25,090 nt of DNA from positions 1 to 25,090 of the forward strand of contig CAZPAV010000041.1 in assembly GCA_964584755.1 (NCBI GenBank). Direction: 5' to 3'. The position numbers and the translations under genes are program-made. Below the pieces are notes generated by a model that was not told the DNA's origin, made no database searches, and was given only the letters and a program-made list of their open reading frames with translations. This document shows, piece by piece, positions 15,026 to 22,000 of this stretch. How positions within the stretch are numbered: position 1 is the first letter of the stretch; every line of letters begins with the position of its first letter. This DNA comes from CAZPAV01 sp964584755 (lineage in GTDB: Bacteria; Actinomycetota; Acidimicrobiia; Spongiisociales; UBA5794).

Positions 15026-15745
15026 TCACGTCGGACGTCGCCCGCGGGCGATCACCCAGGGCTGCCGGTCGACGATGGGGAAACGCACCGGCGGCCGCAA
15101 CGAGTCGGCGAGGGCGGCGAGCACCTCGTCCCTCTCCTCCGGGGAGAGGTCGACGAACCCCGGCCAGAGCCCGGCGCGCACCGCGCTCGCGTACGCCTCG
15201 GGTCCGTCGAGGAAGGCCATGGGGAGGTCCATGCGCTCCACCGTCACCGGATGGACTCCGCCGCGGAGGAGCTCGACACCGAGCATCACGGTGTGCTCGT
15301 GGGCGGCGACGAGCCGCCGGGCGAGATCGGGGTGGCGAGCGTAGAGGACCGCGGCACGGTACGCGGCGGGCGGTCCGGCGACGAGCACGACGGCGTCGAG
15401 ATCGCCGAGGACGATCGTGCCCCCCGGTCGTGTGAGCCGGAGCGCCTCGCCGGCGACCGCTCCCACGCGGTCGGGACGAGACCAGGCCGAGAGGGCCAGC
15501 ACCGCGTCGAAGGCCCCGGTGGGAAGGAGGGTCGCCTCGGCGGTGGCCCCGTCGGGGATCGGCCCCTCGAGGGGAGGACCGAAGAGGGTGAGTCCGGTGG
15601 TCGAGGCGACCACCGGAACGGCAGGTCGGGCCGCGAGGCTCTCGGCCGGAGGCCCGGCGACGAGGACCCGGCCCTCCAGGGGGACGTCGAGGCGGCGGAG
15701 CAGCGCCTCCCACTCGGAGACGGGGGCGAGTCTGGCGCGCAGCAT
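15026..15745 (-). CDS. Methyltransferase-like protein with degenerate SAM-binding motif
   Basis: A 239-residue soluble protein. The central part (FDAVLALSAWSRPDRVGAVAGEALRLTRPGGTIVLGDLD) resembles motifs II-III of class I SAM-dependent methyltransferases, where a post-II Leu-Arg-Pro-Gly-Gly turn is typical. However, motif I, normally a glycine-rich ExGxGxG loop, reads VLVAGPPAES near residues 27-37, so cofactor binding is doubtful. It could be a divergent methyltransferase or a fold relative with another role. The start at 15745 follows TACCCT by seven bases. The gene is 22 bp downstream of the membrane-anchored protein gene on the same strand and may be cotranscribed with it. No substrate can be proposed. 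Confidence 0.6.
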   Translation of the reverse strand: MLRARLAPVSEWEALLRRLDVPLEGRVLVAGPPAESLAARPAVPVVASTTGLTLFGPPLEGPIPDGATAEATLLPTGAFDAVLALSAWSRPDRVGAVAGEALRLTRPGGTIVLGDLDAVVLVAGPPAAYRAAVLYARHPDLARRLVAAHEHTVMLGVELLRGGVHPVTVERMDLPMAFLDGPEAYASAVRAGLWPGFVDLSPEERDEVLAALADSLRPPVRFPIVDRQPWVIARGRRPT

Positions 15746-15752
15746 CTCCGGA

Positions 15753-15758
15753 AGGGTA
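15753..15758 (-). promoter_or_regulatory. Candidate -10 (TACCCT) before the methyltransferase-like gene
   Basis: TACCCT is seven bases upstream of the ATG at 15745 in a 22-bp intergenic gap. GGAG also occurs directly before the ATG but is too close to act as a normal ribosome site. This supports leaderless initiation, although read-through from the upstream gene is also possible. Confidence 0.4.
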
Positions 15759-15767
15759 GCCGAGGAC

Positions 15768-16646
15768 TCACCCGCCGGAGTGATCGGAACGGATCACCAG
15801 CGGCCAGGAGATGCCGGAACCGTCGTCCACGCCCACGACGACCCGCCAGCGGGCGCCGTCTCCCGCGGCGGCCAGGATCTCGGGGTCGTCGTCGAAGACG
15901 GCGGCGTACTCGAGCGCGGCGCGCACCACGCGGTCCGAGGCCGGCCCGCCGGGCACGTCCCATCCCGTGAGGTCACGTCCCGCGGGGGGCAGGATGGGCG
16001 ACGGAAGATCGGCGACCGCGGTGGAGCCGTCGGGTCCGACCACCACGAGGACCTCCACGGCGCGCACCGGACTGCGTGCGTAGCGGTCGTCGTCGACGCG
16101 GTACAGCGTGCGGAAGGCGACGGCGACCCGCCAGCGGGAGGCGTCGACCTGGCGGATCCGGTAGGCACGAGCCCACTCCACGTACGAGACCCCCCCGGGG
16201 TCCGCGTCCGCCTGGGGGAGATCGGGGAGGGCCGCGTCGGTGACGAACGCGGCCGCCAGCTCGGCCGCGGCCGAGTGTGCGCCGTCCACGGTGAAGTAGT
16301 CCCGGACGAACCACTCGGCGCGCAGGCGCACCGCCTCCTCCGCGGCCGCCGGGACCTCCGCCATGAGGTCCACCTCCGTGGGGAGGACCGGCGCCACCGT
16401 CACCGTGACCACCGGCACCGTGGTCGGGGGGGCGCCGGGAGGAACGGCGGTCGGCGCCGCCGCGGCCGGCGGCACCGGAACGGGCACCGGGGTGGACGAG
16501 CCGCCGGTGAGCCAGCGAACCCCGACGAGTGTGACGATCCCCGCGGCGACGACGACCGCGGCGATCGCGCCGGTCCGCACCCGACTCGCCTGCCGGTCGG
16601 CGATGAGCTGCGCCCACGGGATCCGTTCGAGTTCCTCGGGTTCCAT
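15768..16646 (-). CDS. Single-pass membrane-anchored protein of unknown function
   Basis: A 292-residue protein. Residues 1-24 are charged and probably cytoplasmic, 25-46 form one transmembrane helix (TGAIAAVVVAAGIVTLVGVRWL), and 47-85 are a Pro/Ala/Val/Thr-rich linker. The remaining 200 residues would lie outside the membrane and contain WFVRDYFTVDG near 135 and SYVEWARAYRIRQVD near 175. The layout resembles actinobacterial extracytoplasmic proteins with NTF2/TcpC-like domains, but I do not recognise a specific family. The ATG at 16646 is chosen because GGAAGG lies just upstream and because the hydrophobic helix follows. It has its own well-formed promoter and lies downstream of moaA on the same strand. 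Confidence 0.75.
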   Translation of the reverse strand: MEPEELERIPWAQLIADRQASRVRTGAIAAVVVAAGIVTLVGVRWLTGGSSTPVPVPVPPAAAAPTAVPPGAPPTTVPVVTVTVAPVLPTEVDLMAEVPAAAEEAVRLRAEWFVRDYFTVDGAHSAAAELAAAFVTDAALPDLPQADADPGGVSYVEWARAYRIRQVDASRWRVAVAFRTLYRVDDDRYARSPVRAVEVLVVVGPDGSTAVADLPSPILPPAGRDLTGWDVPGGPASDRVVRAALEYAAVFDDDPEILAAAGDGARWRVVVGVDDGSGISWPLVIRSDHSGG

Positions 16647-16684
16647 GTTCGACCTTCCGGGCGACGGCGGCGTCTCGTGTCCCG

Positions 16685-16713
16685 AACGTACGAGAACCGC
16701 CACTTGGAGTCAA
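16685..16713 (-). promoter_or_regulatory. Sigma70-type promoter for the membrane-anchored protein gene
   Basis: TTGACT (16713-16708) and TACGTT (16690-16685) on the minus strand are 17 bp apart. This is the best bipartite promoter in the window, with five of six -35 matches. Transcription would start near 16678, giving a 32-nt leader with a GGAAGG ribosome site before the ATG at 16646. Confidence 0.65.
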
Positions 16714-16724
16714 GAGACCCGAAT

Positions 16725-16738
16725 CGTCGTCGACGACG
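16725..16738. repeat. 14-bp perfect palindrome between moaA and the downstream promoter
   Basis: CGTCGTCGACGACG is fully self-complementary. It lies 12 bp upstream of the -35 at 16713 and 20 bp after the moaA stop. It could be an operator for the downstream gene. A loop-less stem is a poor terminator, and such a CG-rich palindrome can also arise by chance in this composition. Confidence 0.35.
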
Positions 16739-16757
16739 TGGCGCCGAGACGAGGCGG

Positions 16758-17762
<1,005 letters not shown>

Positions 17763-17768
17763 CTCCGA

Positions 17769-17774
17769 AGGCTA
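17769..17774 (-). promoter_or_regulatory. Candidate -10 (TAGCCT) for leaderless moaA
   Basis: TAGCCT ends six bases before the moaA ATG, inside the 41-bp gap after folK-folE. The same hexamer and spacing occur before folB. A leaderless transcript starting at the ATG is the simplest reading, in addition to read-through. Confidence 0.5.
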
Positions 17775-17803
17775 CCGTCCCTCGGGACGCTCGGTGGCGT
17801 GGG

Positions 17804-18928
17804 TCAGCGCCGGATGAGGTCGAGGAACTCCGCCCGGGTACGGGCGTCGCTCCGGAACGTCCCTCGCATCGCCGAGGTCACCATCGCCGATTCCTGCTTC
17901 TGCACCCCACGCATCATCATGCAGAGGTGACGACCCTCCATGACCACCCCGACCCCGTGGGGCTCGAGGATCCGTTGCACGGCGTCGGCCACCGCGTTCG
18001 TGAGCCGCTCCTGGACCTGCAGCCGCCGGGCGAAGAGATCGACGATGCGGGCCACCTTCGACAACCCGATGATCCGACCCCGGGGAAGGTAGGCGACGGC
18101 GGCCTTCCCGAAGAAGGGGAGCATGTGGTGCTCACACATCGAGTAGAACTCGATGTCCTTGACGACGACCATCTCCTCGGCGCCCTCGGCGTTGAAGATG
18201 GCGTCGTTGACGACCTCCTCGAGCGACGTGCCGTAGCCGCTGGTGAGGAAGTCGAGCGCTTTCGCCACCCGCAGCGGCGTTCGCAGCAGGCCCTCCCGAT
18301 CCGGGTCCTCGCCGATCTCGAGGAGCTGCTGCCGCACGAGCGCCTCGAGGCGCGGGGCGTACACGTCCTCGACGGCGTCGAAGTCCGAGGGTCCCCGCAG
18401 CCCGTACGGCGCACTGAGCCGGATCGACGGCACCGCCCGCACCGAGCTCCCCTCCAGCGACGCCGCGATCTGCGCCGCGGTGCGGCCCGTCGTCGGGTGG
18501 ACCCACTCGGGTGCGACCTCGGCGATCGGGATCGCGACGTGGGCCGCCCGGTCCGCATCCGGGTCGGGGAGCGACCACCCGTCGAAGTCGCCGGCGAGGT
18601 CCTCGTAGTAGACGAGATCGATGTCGATCGTCCGGGGGGCGTTCCGGTCGGCGGTGCGGATCCTCCCCAACGCATCCTCGACGTCTCGCAGCCGGGCACG
18701 CAGCTCCTCGGGACCGAGCTCGGTACAGAGCACGACGGCGGCGTTGAAGAAGTCCGGGGCGCCGGGCGGGCCGCCGCGAGAGGGGCTCTCGTAGAAGCTG
18801 CTCACCCGCTCCACCGTCACCGCCTCGGCTCGACGCAGGAGCCGGATGGCCTCGGCGAGGTTGCGCTCCTTCTCGATGTTCGACCCGAGGACGACGATGG
18901 CGTGGCGGTGTTCGGTGCCGGCGTGCAT
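17804..18928 (-). CDS. folKE: Bifunctional HPPK-GTP cyclohydrolase I (FolK-FolE fusion)
   Basis: A 374-residue fusion of two folate enzymes. Residues about 8-160 are FolK (6-hydroxymethyl-7,8-dihydropterin pyrophosphokinase): IVVLGSN at 11-17, ESPSRGGPPGAPDFFNA at 47-63, and RTIDIDL with the magnesium-binding D102 and D104. Residues about 185-374 are FolE (GTP to 7,8-dihydroneopterin triphosphate): EDPDREGLLRTPLRVAK at 207-223, zinc ligands C265 and C336 with H268 (MCEHHMLPFFGK), and the closing QKQESAMVTSAMRGTF. The join is a proline-poor linker near 165-185. Both halves keep their key residues, so both activities are likely. The ATG has GGGAGG six bases upstream. It follows folB by 18 bp. 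A FolK-FolE fusion is known in Lactococcus, so the arrangement is uncommon but not new. Confidence 0.93.
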   Translation of the reverse strand: MHAGTEHRHAIVVLGSNIEKERNLAEAIRLLRRAEAVTVERVSSFYESPSRGGPPGAPDFFNAAVVLCTELGPEELRARLRDVEDALGRIRTADRNAPRTIDIDLVYYEDLAGDFDGWSLPDPDADRAAHVAIPIAEVAPEWVHPTTGRTAAQIAASLEGSSVRAVPSIRLSAPYGLRGPSDFDAVEDVYAPRLEALVRQQLLEIGEDPDREGLLRTPLRVAKALDFLTSGYGTSLEEVVNDAIFNAEGAEEMVVVKDIEFYSMCEHHMLPFFGKAAVAYLPRGRIIGLSKVARIVDLFARRLQVQERLTNAVADAVQRILEPHGVGVVMEGRHLCMMMRGVQKQESAMVTSAMRGTFRSDARTRAEFLDLIRR

Positions 18929-18946
18929 GTGCGGTCCTCCCGAAGC

Positions 18947-19309
18947 TCAAACGCGCGAGCGGTGGATGGTGATTCCCACGGATCGGGCGCTCCGGAGGGC
19001 CCCGGGCTTCTCCACCGTCATCTCCACCGCCCGGATCCGGCGGTCCGTGGCGAAGCAGACCTCGACGAGCTCCTGGGCGAGCCGCTCGACGAGCATGGGA
19101 CGGCCCGCCTCGATGTGGGCGATCAGGGCCTTGTTCACCGTCCGGTAGTTGACGGCGTCGGCGATGTCGTCGCTGGCCGCGGCCGCCGCCGTGTCGACCC
19201 AGAGGGTGGCGTTGACGAGGATCTCCTGGGGATCGAGGCGCTCGTCCGGCCGCACGCCGATGATCCCCATGACCCGCAGGTCCCTGATGTGGATGCGATC
19301 GCCTTCCAT
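18947..19309 (-). CDS. folB: Dihydroneopterin aldolase FolB
   Basis: A 120-residue enzyme converting 7,8-dihydroneopterin to 6-hydroxymethyl-7,8-dihydropterin plus glycolaldehyde. Length is typical. The family pattern is visible: IHIRDLRVMGIIGVRPDE with the catalytic-region Glu E23, VNYRTV with Y55, the pterin-binding Glu E75 (LVERLAQEL), and K101 (VEKPGAL). The ATG at 19309 begins right before homology and follows TAGCCT by six bases with no Shine-Dalgarno. It lies 17 bp after the reductase gene and 18 bp before folKE, which supplies the preceding and following pathway steps. The glycolaldehyde by-product could be oxidised to glycolate, a possible but unproven link to the glycolate oxidase genes in the window. 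Confidence 0.92.
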   Translation of the reverse strand: MEGDRIHIRDLRVMGIIGVRPDERLDPQEILVNATLWVDTAAAAASDDIADAVNYRTVNKALIAHIEAGRPMLVERLAQELVEVCFATDRRIRAVEMTVEKPGALRSARSVGITIHRSRV

Positions 19310-19315
19310 GTCGCC

Positions 19316-19321
19316 AGGCTA
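19316..19321 (-). promoter_or_regulatory. Candidate -10 (TAGCCT) for leaderless folB
   Basis: TAGCCT ends six bases before the folB ATG and lies within the 17-bp gap after the reductase stop. It is identical in sequence and spacing to the hexamer before moaA. It would allow folB-folKE transcription separately from the reductase gene. Confidence 0.5.
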
Positions 19322-19326
19322 TCGCC

Positions 19327-20058
19327 TCACACGAGGTGACCGCCCCCGTCGACCCGCACCATCTCTCCGGTGACGAAGTCGTTGGAGAGGAGGTACCGCA
19401 CGGTCTCGACCACCGGGGCCGTCCCGCCGACACGGCCGAGGGGAAGCCCGGCGGCGAGACGCTCGGCGTAGGAGGGCTCCTCGCCCGAGGGAGGGAGGAT
19501 CACCCCCAGCGCCACCGCGTTCACCCGAATCCGGGGAGCGAGGGCGACCGCGGCGGCCCGGGTGAACGCCTCCACGCCTCCCTTGGCGACGATGTAGCTG
19601 AAGTGGCGCCGGTAGGGGGTCGCGGTCCGCACGTCGGTGACGTTCACGACCGCGCCGTCGAGCGTCTCCGGGAGCGCGGCGGCGAACGCCTGGGTCACGA
19701 ACACCGGCGCCGCCAGGGTGAGGTCGAGGGTGCGGCGCCATCCGGCGAGCGTGACGTCGGCGAGGGTGTCCTCGGGGAAGCCGGAGGCCGAGTTCACGAG
19801 GAGGGAGATCGGGCCCAGGGCCCTGGTGGCGTCGTCGACGAGCTCCGCCGCCGCCGCCGGGTCGGAGAGGTCGGCGGGTCCGACCGCGGCGCGGACGCCG
19901 AGGGAGGCGGCCTCCGCGGCCGTCTCCTCGGCGGGACCGGCGGAGCGGTTGTAGTGGACGTAGACGGCGACCCCCGCCCGCGCCAGGCCGAGGGTGACGG
20001 CCCGGCCCACCCGAACCGCCCCTCCGGTGACGAGCGCGGCACGACCGGCGAGGTCCAC
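19327..20058 (-). CDS. PTR1/FolM-like short-chain pteridine reductase
   Basis: A 243-residue NAD(P)-dependent short-chain reductase. The cofactor motif is TGGAVRVG (11-18), with Arg in the position seen in pteridine reductases (TGxxxRxG). The catalytic set is D142, Y155 and K159: Asp replaces the usual Ser, a hallmark of trypanosomatid PTR1 and E. coli FolM. NSASGF (89-94), the VNAVALGVILPP segment and the ending FVTGEMVRVDGGGHL also match that branch. Such enzymes reduce dihydrobiopterin/dihydromonapterin or, weakly, dihydrofolate. The GTG at 20058 follows TACCCT by six bases; upstream in-frame codons to 20136 lack homology. It is 17 bp upstream of folB, supporting a pterin role. A generic oxoacyl reductase is the alternative, but the catalytic Asp argues against it. 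Confidence 0.8.
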   Translation of the reverse strand: MDLAGRAALVTGGAVRVGRAVTLGLARAGVAVYVHYNRSAGPAEETAAEAASLGVRAAVGPADLSDPAAAAELVDDATRALGPISLLVNSASGFPEDTLADVTLAGWRRTLDLTLAAPVFVTQAFAAALPETLDGAVVNVTDVRTATPYRRHFSYIVAKGGVEAFTRAAAVALAPRIRVNAVALGVILPPSGEEPSYAERLAAGLPLGRVGGTAPVVETVRYLLSNDFVTGEMVRVDGGGHLV

Positions 20059-20064
20059 GCCCCG

Positions 20065-20070
20065 AGGGTA
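20065..20070 (-). promoter_or_regulatory. Candidate -10 (TACCCT) for the pterin-gene operon
   Basis: TACCCT ends six bases before the GTG of the reductase gene, within the 83-bp divergent region. It would make the first message of the pterin cluster leaderless. It decides the choice of the GTG at 20058 as start. Confidence 0.5.
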
Positions 20071-20127
20071 GACGATCGGGTGTCGCCGGCCCCGGGTCGG
20101 TGATCGGTCGCTAGCGGAGGAACCGCC

Positions 20128-20133
20128 TAGGCT
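20128..20133 (+). promoter_or_regulatory. Candidate -10 (TAGGCT) for the small anchored protein gene
   Basis: TAGGCT lies eight bases before the GTG at 20142. An out-of-frame ATG at 20135 sits between them but opens a frame without coding character. The arrangement is like other leaderless starts in the window. Confidence 0.4.
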
Positions 20134-20141
20134 CATGGCCC

Positions 20142-20765
20142 GTGAGCAAGGAAGACCCCAAGCACGGCCGTTGGATCCTGCCCATCGTCATCGCCGGGCT
20201 CATCGGCTTCACCTACGCCTTCGTCAACGCCCTCCCGCCGGCGCCCATCGCCCTGAGCACGACGACGACGACGCCGACGACGACCACCATCGCGCCCACG
20301 ACGACCACCTCGACGACCATCCCCGCCGAGATCCGGGCGTTCCTGGGCCAGGTCGATCACTTTCAGAAGGTCGCCGAGACCCTGCGCGGCGACCTCCACG
20401 ACACGAACGACGCCTGGGAGCGCCGGGATGTGAAGTTCAAGCAGGCGCTGGCCGGCTTCGAGCAGGTCAAGGCCGACGCGGAGCAGCTCGCCGGCGACGT
20501 CGCCGCCACCCCGGTGCCCGACGCCAACGGCTACGCCGACCTCTGGGTGGCGGTGCGCAGCTCCGCCGACGCCCTCGTGCTCGCCGCGGACGACGTCATC
20601 TCCGGCCTGCGGGCCAAGGACGACGGCACGCAGCGTCGTGAGGCGGTCGGGACCTTCGACGAGCGCACGACGACGTTCCTCGGCACCCTCGACGCGGTGC
20701 GCAAGGCGACCCCCGGCGCGACCTCGGAGACCGGGTCGACGACGACGTCGACGACCGGCGGGTGA
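20142..20765 (+). CDS. Small membrane-anchored protein with Thr-rich linker
   Basis: A 207-residue hypothetical protein. Residues 1-10 are charged, 11-30 form a transmembrane anchor (WILPIVIAGLIGFTYAFVNA), 39-61 are an almost pure Thr/Pro linker, and 62-185 are predicted mostly helical, with FLGQVDHFQKVAETLRGDLHD and FKQALAGFEQVKADAEQLAGD giving heptad-like patterns. The tail again is Thr/Ser/Gly-rich. The fold would sit outside the membrane. I do not recognise a family. The GTG start is chosen because the charged head and hydrophobic helix begin there and because of the TAGGCT upstream. It is divergent from the pterin operon and ends at a strong hairpin. Confidence 0.78.
   Translation: MSKEDPKHGRWILPIVIAGLIGFTYAFVNALPPAPIALSTTTTTPTTTTIAPTTTTSTTIPAEIRAFLGQVDHFQKVAETLRGDLHDTNDAWERRDVKFKQALAGFEQVKADAEQLAGDVAATPVPDANGYADLWVAVRSSADALVLAADDVISGLRAKDDGTQRREAVGTFDERTTTFLGTLDAVRKATPGATSETGSTTTSTTGG
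20259..20324 (+). repeat. ACG/ACC codon repeat encoding the Thr-rich linker
   Basis: Five consecutive ACG codons at 20259-20273 are followed by further ACG/ACC runs broken by CCG, ATC and GCG codons. The tract encodes residues 40-61 of the small anchored protein. Such a trinucleotide run can slip in replication, changing linker length in steps of one residue without frameshift. Confidence 0.7.
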
Positions 20766-20770
20766 CGCGT

Positions 20771-20798
20771 GATGGGGCGGCCCTCCGGCCGCCCCATC
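20771..20798. terminator. Bidirectional hairpin between convergent genes
   Basis: A perfect 12-bp stem (GATGGGGCGGCC and its complement) closes a CTCC loop. It starts five bases after the anchored-protein stop and lies 24 bp before the 3' end of the convergent glutamine synthetase gene. No T-run follows on either strand, which is common for high-GC actinobacterial terminators. It probably serves both genes. Confidence 0.75.
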
Positions 20799-20822
20799 CG
20801 GGGAATCGCCGCTCCCGGCGTC

Positions 20823-21830
20823 CTACCCCTCCCCTTCGAGGTACGAGCAGACCGTCTCGGTGATGAGCCGGGCCACGACGTAGGGATCGGCGTTCGCGTT
20901 GGGACGGCGATCCTCGATGTAGCCCTTGCCCTCCTTGGCCACCTGCCAGGGGATGCGCACCGACGCCCCGCGGTTGGAGACCCCGTAGAAGTACTCCGTC
21001 CACGGCGCGGTCTCGTGGAGTCCGGTGAGACGCTTCTCGATGCCGGCGCCGTAGTTCCGGATGTGGAGATCGTGCTTCTTCCCCAGGGCCTCGCACGCGG
21101 CGATCACCGCGTCGTACTCCTCACGCATCCGTGCCGTCGAGAAGTTCGTGTGCATCCCGGCGCCGTTCCAGTCGCCCTTCACGGGCTTCGGGTCGAGATG
21201 GGCGGAGATGTCGTAGTTCTCGGCGATCCGGTACAGGAGCCAGCGGGCCAGCCAGAGGTGGTCGCCGACCGCGACGGGGTCGAGCGGGCCGATCTGGAAC
21301 TCCCACTGGCCGATCATGACCTCGGCGTTCGTGCCCGAGATGGCGAGTCCCGCCTCGATGCAGGCCTTGGTGTGGTCCTCCACGACGTCCCGACCCCAGA
21401 TCTCGTCGGCGCCGATCCCGCAGTAGTAGCCGCCCTGCGGCGCGGGGTACCCGCCGACCGGCCAGCCGTGGGGTCGGCCGTCCTTGAAGAAGGTGTACTC
21501 CTGCTCCATGCCGAACCACGGGTCGTGGTCCCGGTAGCGCTCGTACGCCTCGACACAGGCGGCCCGGGTGTTCGACTCGTGCGGCTCCATGTCGACGGTG
21601 AGCACCTCACACATGACGAGCTTGTCGTCGCCGCCCCGGATGGGATCCGGCACGACGAGCACGGGCCGGAGGACGCAGTCGGAGGCCTCGCCGGGAGCCT
21701 GCTCGGTGCTCGACCCGTCGAACCCCCACACCGGCGGCTCGGCGCCGTCGGGGACGACCTTGGTCTTGGACCGGAGCTTGGCGGTCGGTTTCTGCCCGTC
21801 GATCCAGATGTACTCGGCGCGGTAGGGCAT
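20823..21830 (-). CDS. glnII: Type II (eukaryotic-type) glutamine synthetase GlnII
   Basis: A 335-residue enzyme making glutamine from glutamate, ammonia and ATP. Its length and motifs are those of GSII, not bacterial GSI: AEYIWIDG near the start, LRSKTKVV, WGFDGSSTEQA near 35-45, FGMEQEYTFF, GYPAPQGGYYCGIGAD, NAEVMIGQWEFQIGP, GAGMHTNFST and NRGASVRIP. GSII has no adenylylation site, so activity is expected to be controlled mainly at transcription. The ATG at 21830 has GAGGAG a few bases upstream and begins right at the family homology; longer in-frame starts would run into the regulatory region. GlnII occurs in Streptomyces, Frankia and rhizobia. It is divergent from the GlnA2-type gene, with putative GlnR sites between. 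Confidence 0.93.
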   Translation of the reverse strand: MPYRAEYIWIDGQKPTAKLRSKTKVVPDGAEPPVWGFDGSSTEQAPGEASDCVLRPVLVVPDPIRGGDDKLVMCEVLTVDMEPHESNTRAACVEAYERYRDHDPWFGMEQEYTFFKDGRPHGWPVGGYPAPQGGYYCGIGADEIWGRDVVEDHTKACIEAGLAISGTNAEVMIGQWEFQIGPLDPVAVGDHLWLARWLLYRIAENYDISAHLDPKPVKGDWNGAGMHTNFSTARMREEYDAVIAACEALGKKHDLHIRNYGAGIEKRLTGLHETAPWTEYFYGVSNRGASVRIPWQVAKEGKGYIEDRRPNANADPYVVARLITETVCSYLEGEG

Positions 21831-21875
21831 GCTCTCCTCGCTCTCTCGTTGGGATGCACGAAGTGCGACACGTGG

Positions 21876-21938
21876 GTCACCGATACCGTGACACCAGGGC
21901 ATTACCGCACGGTAACCGCCGCGTGAACGCTGTGTTAC
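21876..21938. promoter_or_regulatory. Putative GlnR-binding array in the divergent glutamine-synthetase promoter region
   Basis: The stretch contains a series of nnnAC pentamers: GTCAC at 21876, GACAC ending 21894, ATTAC ending 21905, GTAAC ending 21916, TGAAC ending 21928 and GTTAC ending 21938. The middle three are exactly 11 bp apart, the phasing of the Streptomyces GlnR pattern gTnAC-n6-GaAAC. GTCAC and GTGAC (21888-21892) also form an inverted repeat. The array lies 40 bp upstream of the -10 for the GlnA2-type gene, where an activator could act, and a GlnR-like gene is next door. Confidence 0.5.
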
Positions 21939-21977
21939 AGATCCGGGCCCGCGGCGTCGCGGTGCCCCGGGACATCG

Positions 21978-21983
21978 TACGAT
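21978..21983 (+). promoter_or_regulatory. Candidate -10 (TACGAT) for the GlnA2-type/GlnR-like operon
   Basis: TACGAT would start transcription near 21990, leaving the GGAGGTG ribosome site (21991-21997) at the very 5' end of the message before the ATG at 22001. No recognisable -35 is present at 17 bp, which fits an activator-dependent promoter. The GlnR-like array lies just upstream. Confidence 0.45.
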
Positions 21984-22000
21984 GCGGCCTGGAGGTGTTC

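Noticed and set aside
20135..20641. ATG-initiated frame just before the anchored protein
   Set aside because: Its translation is Arg/Pro-rich low-complexity; the GTG at 20142 in another frame gives a charged head, transmembrane helix and helical domain.
21854..22000. Upstream in-frame start for the GlnA2-type gene
   Set aside because: The extra 49 residues show no homology and would cover the divergent regulatory array; GGAGGTG places the start at 22001.
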